Positions 13,701 to 18,067 of a stretch of 34,644 nucleotides of DNA are shown piece by piece. Below the pieces are notes generated by a model. That model was given only the letters and a program-made list of their open reading frames with translations, was not told the DNA's origin and searched no databases. How positions within the stretch are numbered: the stretch's first letter is position 1; every line of letters begins with the position of its first letter. The stretch comes from an uncultured Saprospiraceae bacterium (GTDB lineage: Bacteria; Bacteroidota; Bacteroidia; Chitinophagales; Saprospiraceae): NCBI GenBank assembly GCA_937921775.1, contig CAKZUK010000234.1:1-34644 (forward strand), given 5' to 3'. The position numbers were made by a program, and so were the translations under genes.

Positions 13701-15280
13701 TTCCCGCTCGCTGTGGCAGTAGGGGTATCATTTACAATAATATCATCGGTCGCGGTTCCAATACAGCCGTTTGCATCTGTATAAGTATAAGTAATAGTAT
13801 GTGTCCCCACACCTGCGGTAACTGGATCAAAGTCGTAGGTAATATCATCTCCGTTATCTGTTACTCCTGGGCCTGAATAGAGAGCAGTTGGCCAAATCGG
13901 TGTTCCATCAACTGAGCCTGTAGTTATCGATCTGAAAGGATTACAATTAAAGCATTCTGCATTTGAGCTCGGAAATCCAACTATATCCAAAGTCAAATTT
14001 CCTCCAAGATCTCCGAATGGATTAATCGTCCTGATTCTTAGTTGTCTGTTTGTACTATTATAGGTTAAATTAAGACTGATATTAGTTGCAAGTGAAGTTG
14101 AAGTTGATGGAGAATAGTTAATTACAGAAAATGTCCCTGTATTCCCACCACTCACATTAATATTCCAATCTACTAATGTAGTCGTCGTAGCATTAAATAT
14201 AAAGTAACCCTCAGCAATTCCGCCGTCATCAAAAACAAAACTGTTTAACTCCCATCTCACTTCGCCAGTAAAGCCTCCTATCGGAGTACCTCCTCCAAGT
14301 CCTGTTTGTGTGCCAGAGTTTAAACAAATTCCAGAAGGAGCGGTAAAGCCAACCAATGGTTCTAAGTTGACTACTGCATCAACTGTTGATACAGTAGTAC
14401 ATCCATTTGTTCCAGTGACTGTCACAATGTATGATCCACTAGCTGCTACTGTTGCTGCTGGTATTGTTGGATTTTGATCTGTAGAGGTAAAACTATTTGG
14501 TCCAGTCCATGCCCAGGTTACTCCTCCAGTTCCAGTTTCTGTTAAGTTGAGTATTTCTCCTTCACAAATATCTGAATTACTCTCAGCTATAGCTGTGGGA
14601 GATGGACAATCAGAATCTGCACAATCGATATCTCCATCTTCATCATTATCAATTCCATCATTACAAATTTCTTGTGGGCATATTCGATAAGTCAATGCTT
14701 CCGACCATTCGAAACAATTGGCTGTGACATCATCTAAAGTATCTCCAACTGCAAAGTTGGTTAATGAACCATCATCATCATAATCCAATGCAGTAACCAT
14801 GTATTTACCTGCACTGACGTTGAGAAAGAGTGGTGCTGAGCTTGTATCAACGATAACCCCCATAGAGTCAGCCAATACAAAAATGGTTAAATAACCTGCG
14901 GTAATATTACTTCCAGTAGAATCAAAAGAAATCGTTGCTGTTTCAATCGTGTCGCATACTGCAGGGAAAGGACAACCTAAAGCATTTACAATTCCTCCAA
15001 CAGATACGCAAAAATCAAGGCTGTCTACAACTCCATCACTATCGGTATCCTGGCCTGTTGCAGAATTCATGAATGAAATTGAGCAGAATGCAATAAGGAT
15101 TAGCTGTGAGGCAAATCGCATGGATCTTTGATTAAAAGTATTGGAAAAATCTGACAAGAGTGATACAATACATAATGCCAGATAAGGGAAACTTAATTTC
15201 CTTACTGGCCAAGGTTCAATTTGTATTTGAACTGATTTAAAAAGATCCACTACAAGTTTTAATGTAGATGTGATGTTCAT
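1..15280 (-). CDS. Giant secreted multidomain repeat protein, C-terminus cut by left edge
   Basis: One minus-strand frame stays open from an ATG at 15280 to base 1, about 5,093 codons; I checked the frame at many points and found no stop. The chosen ATG follows an A-rich leader typical of Bacteroidota. A second in-frame ATG at 15121 begins a textbook signal peptide (MRFASQLILIAFCSISF) ending near SATGQ, so the true start could be there. Order after the signal: an Asp-rich calcium-type motif (DTDSDG), PKD/Ig-like repeats, about five 80-residue repeats (plus 11400-12530), many SprB-like repeats with a nested LamG-like domain, an IgGFc-binding-like segment, discoidin-like domains (about 3640-4090, 4315-5010, 5985-6370), a DUF11-like stretch (about 5220-5640), more SprB-like repeats (about 2770-3470) and a HYR-like array. 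The probable role is a surface adhesin or matrix protein exported by T9SS. A gliding-type C-terminal domain is expected beyond the edge but is not visible. Confidence 0.93.
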   Translation of the reverse strand, partial: MNITSTLKLVVDLFKSVQIQIEPWPVRKLSFPYLALCIVSLLSDFSNTFNQRSMRFASQLILIAFCSISFMNSATGQDTDSDGVVDSLDFCVSVGGIVNALGCPFPAVCDTIETATISFDSTGSNITAGYLTIFVLADSMGVIVDTSSAPLFLNVSAGKYMVTALDYDDDGSLTNFAVGDTLDDVTANCFEWSEALTYRICPQEICNDGIDNDEDGDIDCADSDCPSPTAIAESNSDICEGEILNLTETGTGGVTWAWTGPNSFTSTDQNPTIPAATVAASGSYIVTVTGTNGCTTVSTVDAVVNLEPLVGFTAPSGICLNSGTQTGLGGGTPIGGFTGEVRWELNSFVFDDGGIAEGYFIFNATTTTLVDWNINVSGGNTGTFSVINYSPSTSTSLATNISLNLTYNSTNRQLRIRTINPFGDLGGNLTLDIVGFPSSNAECFNCNPFRSITTGSVDGTPIWPTALYSGPGVTDNGDDITYDFDPVTAGVGTHTITYTYTDANGCIGTATDDIIVNDTPTATASGNGSICVGSDINLTETGGDATSWSWTGPNSFTSTAQNPTISAATALAAGTYTVLITDVNSCTASSSTSITVDPLPTATAGGNSAICVGADLNLTETGGDATSWSWTGPNSFTSTAQNPTISAATALAAGTYTVLITDANLCTSSSSTTVTLNALPTATAASNSPICAGEDINLTESGGDAFSWSWSGPNSFTSSSQNPTISAATVAADGNYSVTITDVNSCTAVSTTTVDVYAVPSITSVVPGNPSTCTSSSGSIDVIAVAGTGPLEYRINGGSWQAGNSFTGLPAGSYIIEIQNNNGSCIVQWGTSITLSDPSSPIANIILPSDTCIGEVASFIAEDAGVGATYIWDFGTDASPATATGIGPHDVTYSTSGSRNITLDVTLSGCSSSDLKSYSVDELPVVTLSLVDSTACVNEIFTVLAGGIPFGGAYSGAGVTGTNFDASVAGVGTHIITYIFTDANGCASIAATDSIVVTDIPAVTLILGTDVACDEDVAFALTGESPLGGIFSGLGVTAGTFDPAVAGVGVHPITYTYTAGNGCINSALDSIEVFATPSVTLALANNSACEDEANITLDGGAPIGGTYTGPNVSAGIFDVAAAGPGVHLITYTYSTLDGCSDVAIDSIEVYALPTVTLTFVNDTICEATSNITLTDGFPTGGVYSGTNVSAGVFDVTTAGIGTHTITYTYTDVNNCINSTTDDIEIVSEPIVTLVLGQTDFCLSDASVTLTGGFPSGGNYSGDGVVGTTFDPAIAGPGPHPIDYTYIDGSNCINTAVDTLFVWEEPTINGIGTTNPSICGGSDGEITVATSGGQGSFNYRIDGGSWGASNTFSGLLAGNYTIEVQNVNGTCLVTYPTQVVISDPNPPTSDIILPSDDCVDETVVFSATNAGAGASYAWDFGTGATPATATGIGPHNISYTTSGSKYLELTVTLNGCLAIDNDTIEIYDNPALSISTSNYNGFNITCFGASDGTIDPGASGGSGSYTYSWNGGATSSTLINQGPGGYSVTVTDGNGCTVAGSVTLTEPTDITTTTAVTSDFSGFDVSCPGAGNGEAEVVINGGVTAYSVLWENGQTGTTVTNLTAGTYSVTVTDANDCIEIDSVTISDPPGLGISVTANVTSDYLGEDITCFGASDGSATAVGADGVSPYSYVWTGGATGADLVDVSAGTYFVTVTDFNGCQAVTSVEITQPDQILANAIVKNVSCYGGADGEIDLNVTGGVNAFTYSWEDLGVEAFYAFDGDTDDQTGNDHHATGGSGFEQYYSDAVLGGSSFYFDGSTRIKYDDGVSFMETSFSYKSIVMWIKPYSLTGRQILFEEGSSTNGIALRLEDDKLQGAVASWGTSWVTFEMDYPALSDSSWHQVGLIYDNGSLTLLIDGVLGTTGYAPIGNIFQQPPWTEGGLGGGFASNAFGNSNDHFYEGLMDNVSYHDINLTAENVSDMYDDDGDREGLTAGDYDVLVSDFNGCNITITVTVGQPDSLILDFVPQEVSCFGDTNGSVDLTVTGGIPPFSYSWDNAFTGQDPSGLAPGDYGVTVTDFNGCTVEGLTTIIEPSTLVLSTTVDSDFNGFDLTCPGATDGAGSALATGGRSSYTYAWSNGQTGDAITNVGAGTYQVTATDGNGCIVVDSVTIVDPPSMTVTMTVTSDFNGEDISCTGASDGDARATVTGGRSPYTYQWSGNYVGNNLIDESAGTYYVTITDLNGCTTLDSIELNDPLILDVNANVTSDYNGEDVSCPGAFDGSGFATSTGGTAPYSYEWTWGGNTFNGDSLINIGAGTYSVIVTDANDCTSSTTITLNNPTPVAVSIDINSDYNGSDVSCNGGADGVIRAISSGGVGNYTYLWNTGGTTDSLVNVGAGTYTVTTTDANGCTAEASTTLDEPTAITTNVFTSPPTDCGDGNGIILVFASGGTGGYEYSIDNVNWQSVNNFTGLAPGTYNVYVRNVFGTCVVGPESVVVQVAESPTINNITIIHPTTSVSTDGGILVGAQGTLSIEYSLDGTNWQPSSLFENLTEGTYTVYIRYVGQSCISTQIVTLVAGGGIETTGSTLSFCSGDITATQFVETYYVPGPEDQILDAFQGIYDVGTCGSIGSSNPSSPISTYISIGIVEGGTIIHYDHWEGAEGYESNLTFPTQASTEIWGDNNPSNGIPPGFAIDYLSAADIIILSNEVTITTAGMDVLDYDGGDKIGSRGNIAITRLAWADGSETLLAGALEVYPIEAWGTNYKMPVGENGDVNEMFSYTGAVIMAQEDNTVVSYVDNGVALTTTLAEGQSIHVEGVQYGDEVNADKPVQVHLLTGHLCATFESRFFTLKPTDQWSSDYYSPVATLNDNTEIQSITNKPTYVHLYNPNSTTIFVEWETSAGVQTTIQVDPNNVNYVQIPEGTGTHFYSLDNSNFYAIATVDSDPGSNSRHDWGFALLPGDQLTSQITMVGFAPGANPSDMELCCDGINWTIFDVDSEDVTSGSLRANAVDEDPTTIWETQYNGTTDPYPHHIELNLGWSQPFSGFRYTPRQDGSSNGMIADYQLDYWNGTGYTLITSGTWGGGTADKIVYFPEVTAQYIRLTATSSVNGSLTASAAEIAVLRPENSAPIWITADFPPASTSTGSITICIDHDGDGGSFVDANGISYDESIVLVQLGLAKIYDTDDNDQTGTRIWVCDGSDAILAGAYGQDPAVASGASPAIDLGTGLPNGIPYSVSKCASLSRDINGNGLFDECDEVTYTVMVRNTGVLPLSTGSINILDTLPSELTYVDNSTVAIIGNSVTNLSDNGSPSSQFPLDETGYQHYANILPNDSIIFNFKAVINNLSSATFVNNMVYANSNGQQLTAEVTFPVQTPTSPVEGVIPGDTLINCSAVPLPPFQDTCMQLGPLSKYSWSATGDSEYSAAYTTSNVSDGNASSYWLTGVTPEVGCSIAHASSIVSFSGVANSNDALGAPDGIGAQLYNQSDEILIDLGAVVAAGNDYTFTWRQTSADPAVVIFESPDGIIFYPRPENPVVVTSTSWTTQTFTSNYNTRYIRVATQNVNNLDIDAVAYDCCCTPGTAFSLPHTVDIDLGANFEIFGFNYTPRQDNSQGRIEDYEFYISTDGVNWGPPNTTGTWASSTAIESDSFPGETGRYIRLVALSEVNGDDWTAIAELDVLACVVATTYNEVTGQTNDGSCSDQDYVITRTWTTTDECGNVYVETQVITVVDTIPPVLSTTPPDITVESTEIPAPPGMDCSSSGNLAFGQATSQSSTQNSGFSSRAVDGNIDGDFFTGNSVTLTNNESQAWWEVDLGAVSDVDSIKVYNRTDCCTAGLSSYYLIVSDLPFPSTDLFTTIGDPNVDFYFNPLPAGRPTAQAINRSARYIRIQLIGTGELNIAEVEVLPTCISSTDNCDADPQVVFNEVINPTGCSYDIIRTWTATDNCGNTSESSQTISVVSTLSINTGIFSDYNGEDISCYNGADGISYVTTSGGSDPISISWSNGPNTDTISGLAAGTYYVTATDALGCSAVDSITLTQPIPISINNLTVSSNYGGEDISCFGGNDGAAYVNAVGGTGTRIYEWSTSETTQSISNLSSGTYIVTITDLNGCTFVDSLTLQDPPELIISAVVGPAISCFGYNDGEATATVIGGTGAYTYEWSNGQYTATATGLDSNPYTVIVRDENGCADTLIVTLNDPPILDLTVSASTDPTLCEGSDGTITLSASGGTTYLYRLGITGAWQASNVFTGLPAGIHEFFVQNSDGTCGVGPLVDTLVNPIPFSCPIVPPANPDSICSSDVFVVFSVPALPDASGYFWEVDSSVVIVTGQGTNSVTLNMNDAPIGSYDICAATLSNCGNSGPCCFTYTVISCEEICGNGLDDDNNGLTDCDDPACAAIADINITPPVCWADTVVIWAEDGGSGATYLWDFGADATPASGTGIGPHNVVYSTCGNRTVLLEVTRGICVANDNLNVSNTDLVDPIWDSPPLDLMIDCDTASNISNSIANWLANVGGGSASDDCDTLFLTNDFVTLTTTCGSSGSDVVTFTATDGCGNTATITATVTVQDTSDPFLFGVPTDTIVDCNSIPTAPVIYTDITATDSCDATVTITFTETPTLGGSCLDNYTLTREWTATDDCGNALTLTQIITVQDTLAPSLLGVPVDTIVNCNSIPSAPVIYTEITATDNCDASVIITFTETPTGGSCADNYTIVREWTATDNCGNIQTLTQLITIQDTLIPTLLGIPNDTIIGCGIVPPAPILYTDITATDNCDANVAITFTETPLAGACADTYTVTREWTATDNCGNTVTQTQLITVEDTNDPILFGVPNDTIVECYGVPAVPILYVDITATDSCDVDVTITFVETQTAGSCLDTYTLTREWTATDNCGNFVTQTQLITVEDTNDPVLFGVPNDTIVECYGVPAVPVLYTDITATDSCDVDVTITFVETQTAGSCPDTYTLTREWTATDNCGNAITETQIITVEDTNDPVLFGVPNDTIVECYGVPAVPVLYTDITATDSCDVDVTITFVETQTAGSCPDTYTLTREWTATDNCGNAITETQIITVEDTNDPVLFGVPNDTIVECYGVPAVPVLYTDITATDSCDVDVTITFVETQTAGSCPD
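6480..7560 (-). other. IgGFc-binding-like segment in the giant protein
   Basis: About 360 residues break the repeat pattern here. They include the phrases YISIGIVEGGTIIHYDHWEG, IIILSNEVTIT, DNTVVSYVDNG and DKPVQVHLLTGH. The recurring pattern 'Asp-Lys-Pro-Val-Gln-Val-x-Leu-Leu-Thr-Gly' next to 'Asp-Asn-Thr' strands resembles, from memory, the beta-propeller-like N-terminal domain named after IgGFc-binding protein. In bacteria, related segments occur in large surface proteins. The ligand is unknown and the family match is a recollection, not a search result. Confidence 0.45.
9385..10035 (-). other. LamG/concanavalin-like domain nested in a SprB-like repeat
   Basis: Roughly residues 1750-1965 form a LamG-like jelly-roll. 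Visible hallmarks are the opening FYAFDGDTDDQTGNDHHAT, then YFDGSTRI, a 'MWIKPYS' strand, SSWHQVGLIYDNGSLTLLID, and a closing FYEGLMDNVSYHDI. A SprB-like repeat begins just before it (SCYGGADGEIDLNVTGG ... YSWED) and resumes right after it (GLTAGDYDVLVSDFNGC). The LamG unit therefore sits inside a single SprB repeat. LamG-like domains in secreted proteins usually bind glycans or calcium. Confidence 0.8.
13300..13735 (-). repeat. Near-identical pair of 240-bp PKD/Ig-like repeats
   Basis: The stretch starting at about 13302 recurs at about 13542 with almost no changes over roughly 135 bases (it includes 'ataagcacggtataagttcc'). The period is 240 bp, or 80 codons. Related but more diverged units lie at about 13020-13250 and 14350-14600. 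Each unit encodes an Ig-like domain containing the motif WSWTGPN or a close variant and ending in a Thr-rich strand. The high DNA identity of the central pair points to a recent internal duplication. Confidence 0.8.
15050..15280 (-). other. N-terminal export region with two candidate starts
   Basis: Translation from the ATG at 15280 gives 53 residues before the second ATG at 15121. These contain a basic stretch (WPVRK) followed by a hydrophobic run (FPYLALCIVSLL). The second ATG then opens a classical signal peptide with a hydrophobic core LILIAFCSISF and a cleavage-like SATGQ. There is no stop between the two ATGs. The protein therefore has either an unusually long two-part export region or a normal signal peptide with an unused upstream ATG. 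The leader before 15280 (ACAACCTTTAA) looks more like a translation start than the sequence before 15121, but this is weak evidence. Confidence 0.5.
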
Positions 15281-15378
15281 TTAAAGGTTGTTTGTATCGC
15301 TAGACTTAAATGTGTTCTTTTGTTTTTTTAAGCAAAATGCTTTTTAAGCACCTGAGTCTGACTAAATGAGAAAATCTA

Positions 15379-15405
15379 AAAAAGTCCAGTGTTTAGGGAC
15401 TTTTT
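15379..15405 (-). terminator. Hairpin terminator, minus strand (possibly both)
   Basis: A perfect 9-bp stem AAAAAGTCC/GGACTTTTT encloses a 9-base loop. Read on the minus strand, the stem ends in a six-T run followed by AGATTTTC, an intrinsic-terminator shape. On the plus strand the stem also ends in five Ts. It lies between the TIR gene end and the giant protein start, so it would insulate the giant gene from transcripts coming from upstream. Confidence 0.6.
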
Positions 15406-16032
15406 CTTATTTATTAGGCTTGAAAATGGGCTCATTCCTAATGATTATTAATAAATGATGTTCTCTTTTAAGTTTAAACTTACTTTTGCTAAGACAATAA
15501 CTATACCATATAGGGTATAAAATTCACTACAAATACAACGTATATGATATAATCACATGTTTATTGGTGAGTTGCGCTCAAACATTGAAATAATTTATTT
15601 TTTGTGACATTTTTAAGAGTAGATTAGTAGGAATCGAAACTGCAGAAAGAGTGAACAAATATGATTGGAATCTTGGAAGAGACTAAGATTGATATCTATT
15701 CCAAGTACTTGGGTAGTTACAATAGGATAAATAACAGCAATAAGTCTATAACTAATTGATAATGAATGGTAAATAAAAACATTGGAGCTAAATTCGGAAT
15801 CAATACAATTCATGAATTTAGATAGAGAAATCAGAAACCGAGGGGGGGGGATTTATGACTAATAAACAACAGTAATTGGGTAACAAACCAATTAAAAGTT
15901 TTCCAAGAGCTTAAGAAAATGCAATTATACTGTTATATAGTAAATTAAACCAGCTCATTAAGGAACAATACAATTACAAAAGCCACTAAATTCTAGGAAT
16001 CACCTAGGAAGGAAGCTAGTGAAGCCATCCAT
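15406..16032. other. Spacer without a supported gene
   Basis: This AT-rich stretch lies between the terminator and the end of the TIR gene. A 66-codon minus-strand frame (15613-15813) is present but has an ordinary random-like composition and no recognisable domain. A run of nine G bases sits at 15842-15850, upstream of that frame on the minus strand. A weak 5-bp hairpin (TAGG...CCTA) lies at about 15993-16006. Nothing else is supported. Confidence 0.5.
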
Positions 16033-17421
16033 TTACAAAGTATTTAAGATTTCTAGCATATCGTAACTTAGCTTTGCCTTCCTCCTTCTAAGATCTGAAT
16101 CAGAGGTTGCTCCAATTATGCCTTGCTTCTTTATATCAGCTAATTCTCCTGATTTTTGAAGCAGGATATTAAAATTGTCGCTATTTTTTTCCTTAGCTAC
16201 CTCTATCATTATTTTGAGCGCTTCTTCTGCTTTATTCTGAGCGATAAGATTTCGTACCTTATCACGATCCAGAGCTTGGGCTTGAGGAGAAGGAGTACTG
16301 ATAATGGCATCTGCTATGGGGCTTGCCATGGATGGAGTAGCAGTAGGAGAAGAAATGGGAATATCTTCCGATTTTGGCTGGCTTTTTAACTTTATTAAGT
16401 TTTTGATTTGCTTTACGATGAAAAGGTAAGCTTCGTCTTTATCTCCATATTTTGCAATTGGTGTCGCATTTTTAGGAAGTGCCTGCAGCTTCGCGAAAGG
16501 GGCATCCGTCCAATCACAATGACGTAAAATAATAGGAACAACTACAGCTGGATCATTATTATCGTGATGTCGTTCCATAGCACGTGTCACTTCTACATCA
16601 TTGCAATAACTGGAATTCATAAAATCAGAGCTAATCAATAGTAGAATTACGTCAGCATTATTCATTTCTGATTTTATCTGATGATCCCATTCTCCTCCGA
16701 TTGGGATTTGACGATCATCCCAAGATTTAATAGCACCAGTTCTTCTCAAAGAAGCCATATGGGTGACTAACTCATCTTTATAGGGTTCATCCTTGTGAGA
16801 GTAGGAAACAAAAAATCGAAGTTGCTTAGTTGGTTGATCAGGCATGGCTTTTTCAGTTGTAGACGACGCTGTCTTATTAGGGTTATTTGTTGATTCTAAC
16901 TCAGAACTTAGTTGATAGGTTTCAAAAAATTCCTTCCGAGCTATTCTATAAATTTCGCTGTAGTCCGTTGGGCAAACTAAAAAGTCGTTTTCTTTTACCA
17001 CCATTTTTGCGCCCCAAGGAGCCACAAAATATAATTCTTTTTCATTTTCTTCTGCAAAAAAAGAGGAGTTAATTTCAAGTCCTATGATCTTTTTATTCGG
17101 AATATATTCATTATAATTTTCATCGTATGCTCTAAGATACTCATAGGTCTTATTGAACGATTCGGAGCTCAAAATATAGCACTCCTCTGCTTCTGTTTTG
17201 TTTTTCACAATAAAATCTCCCTTCTTTGCGGTATTCGTTGTTTCAAATCCATCAGAGGTAATTGTATCAATATGTTCTCCCTCTTTCGCTAAACGTGCAT
17301 AAATAGTTCTTGTTTTTTCATACACTTTTCCTTCACTTCGAAGCATCGGTAACACACGAGCCATGAGTCCCTGCTGGCTAATAGGTTCCGCGTTTGGTTC
17401 TGAATTAGTTTCCTCTTTCAT
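16033..17421 (-). CDS. TIR-domain protein with PGDYG-like N-terminus and EAD11-like C-terminus
   Basis: The 462-residue protein has three parts. Residues about 15-170 hold two similar segments (KKGDFIVKN near 67 and VKENDFLVC near 142), each followed by a Ser/Lys-x-x-Phe-x-x-(K)TY-type motif. They resemble, from memory, the PGDYG family. Residues 201-345 are a TIR domain: FFVSYSHKDE starts strand A, followed by WDDRQIPIGGEWDHQI, VILLLISSDFMNSSYC, and a candidate catalytic Glu277 in CNDVEVTRAM. Many bacterial TIR domains cleave NAD+ or make cyclic ADP-ribose signals. Residues 384-462 (LDRDKVRNLIAQNKAEEAL to the end) match the pattern of effector-associated domain 11, an adaptor domain that recruits partners by like-with-like contact. 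A Ser/Pro/Ala-rich linker separates the TIR and C-terminal parts. There is no signal peptide, so it is probably cytoplasmic. It is divergent from the DUF4231 gene, 124 bp away. Confidence 0.88.
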   Translation of the reverse strand: MKEETNSEPNAEPISQQGLMARVLPMLRSEGKVYEKTRTIYARLAKEGEHIDTITSDGFETTNTAKKGDFIVKNKTEAEECYILSSESFNKTYEYLRAYDENYNEYIPNKKIIGLEINSSFFAEENEKELYFVAPWGAKMVVKENDFLVCPTDYSEIYRIARKEFFETYQLSSELESTNNPNKTASSTTEKAMPDQPTKQLRFFVSYSHKDEPYKDELVTHMASLRRTGAIKSWDDRQIPIGGEWDHQIKSEMNNADVILLLISSDFMNSSYCNDVEVTRAMERHHDNNDPAVVVPIILRHCDWTDAPFAKLQALPKNATPIAKYGDKDEAYLFIVKQIKNLIKLKSQPKSEDIPISSPTATPSMASPIADAIISTPSPQAQALDRDKVRNLIAQNKAEEALKIMIEVAKEKNSDNFNILLQKSGELADIKKQGIIGATSDSDLRRRKAKLSYDMLEILNTL

Positions 17422-17439
17422 TAGAATATTTCTATTTTA

Positions 17440-17461
17440 GCCTAAATTAAGAACTTTAGGC
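17440..17461. promoter_or_regulatory. Inverted repeat in the divergent promoter region
   Basis: A perfect 7-bp inverted repeat GCCTAAA/TTTAGGC is separated by 8 bases. It lies 18 bases upstream of the TIR gene start and about 85 bases upstream of the DUF4231 start. It could be an operator or a short leader hairpin. No clear Bacteroidota -33/-7 promoter match was seen in this 124-bp gap on either strand. Confidence 0.35.
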
Positions 17462-17545
17462 AACTTCATTTAAAAATTTCAATATTTTAGTTAGCCAAAT
17501 TTAAACAGTTTAGCTCCTTTCTCACCAAATAAAGAGAAAAACCTT

Positions 17546-17986
17546 ATGAATGAACAAGATTACATCAAAAATCGTATCGATTGTCAATACGAATATTATA
17601 ACAAAAAGGGAACACAATGTAAAAATAGATACCAAAGTCTCAAATTCATTGTAATTCTTCTATCTGTATCCATTCCCCTGATGACTGGTTTTATTACGAA
17701 CGAGTCCTTTTGGCTAAAAGTTGCCATCGGACTCGCAGGTGTGGTCATTGCGCTTATTGAAGGTATACAGTCTTTATACAAATTTCAAGACAACTGGTTG
17801 CTTTGTAGAAATGCTGCGGAATTCTTAACTCGTGAAAAACTATATTACAAAACTAAGTCAGGTCCTTACACAAAAGGAGCAGATTTAAAAAAACTAGTAG
17901 AACGAGTGGAATCTTTTACTTCTGAAGAAAACAAAAGCTGGACTTCTATTTCTAATGAAAAAGGTGTTGCGGATAGCGACGATTAA
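17546..17986 (+). CDS. DUF4231 (SLATT-like) two-helix membrane protein
   Basis: The 146-residue protein has an N-terminal YIKNRIDCQYEYYNKKG segment, two hydrophobic helices (about residues 29-50 and 57-75), then KFQDNWLLCRNAAEFLTREK and a C-terminal helix with FVERVESF-like spacing (LVERVESFTSEENKSW). This is the DUF4231 layout as I recall it. The family belongs to the SLATT group, proposed in published comparative work to be membrane-perturbing effectors in nucleotide-signal defence systems. The pore function is therefore a family-level prediction. The start has an A-rich leader (AAAGAGAAAAACCTT). The gene precedes the patatin gene by 81 bp on the same strand and probably shares its transcript. 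Confidence 0.85.
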   Translation: MNEQDYIKNRIDCQYEYYNKKGTQCKNRYQSLKFIVILLSVSIPLMTGFITNESFWLKVAIGLAGVVIALIEGIQSLYKFQDNWLLCRNAAEFLTREKLYYKTKSGPYTKGADLKKLVERVESFTSEENKSWTSISNEKGVADSDD

Positions 17987-18067
17987 ATCAATAAAGGAGC
18001 CACTAGGATTAAATGCACTATTTTAAATCGATTCCTCAATACTATTAAACCAAATAAAACAAACAAA

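Noticed and set aside
15613..15813. 66-codon minus-strand frame
   Set aside because: No recognisable domain, no clear leader, and composition expected of an AT-rich spacer. I could not support it as a gene.
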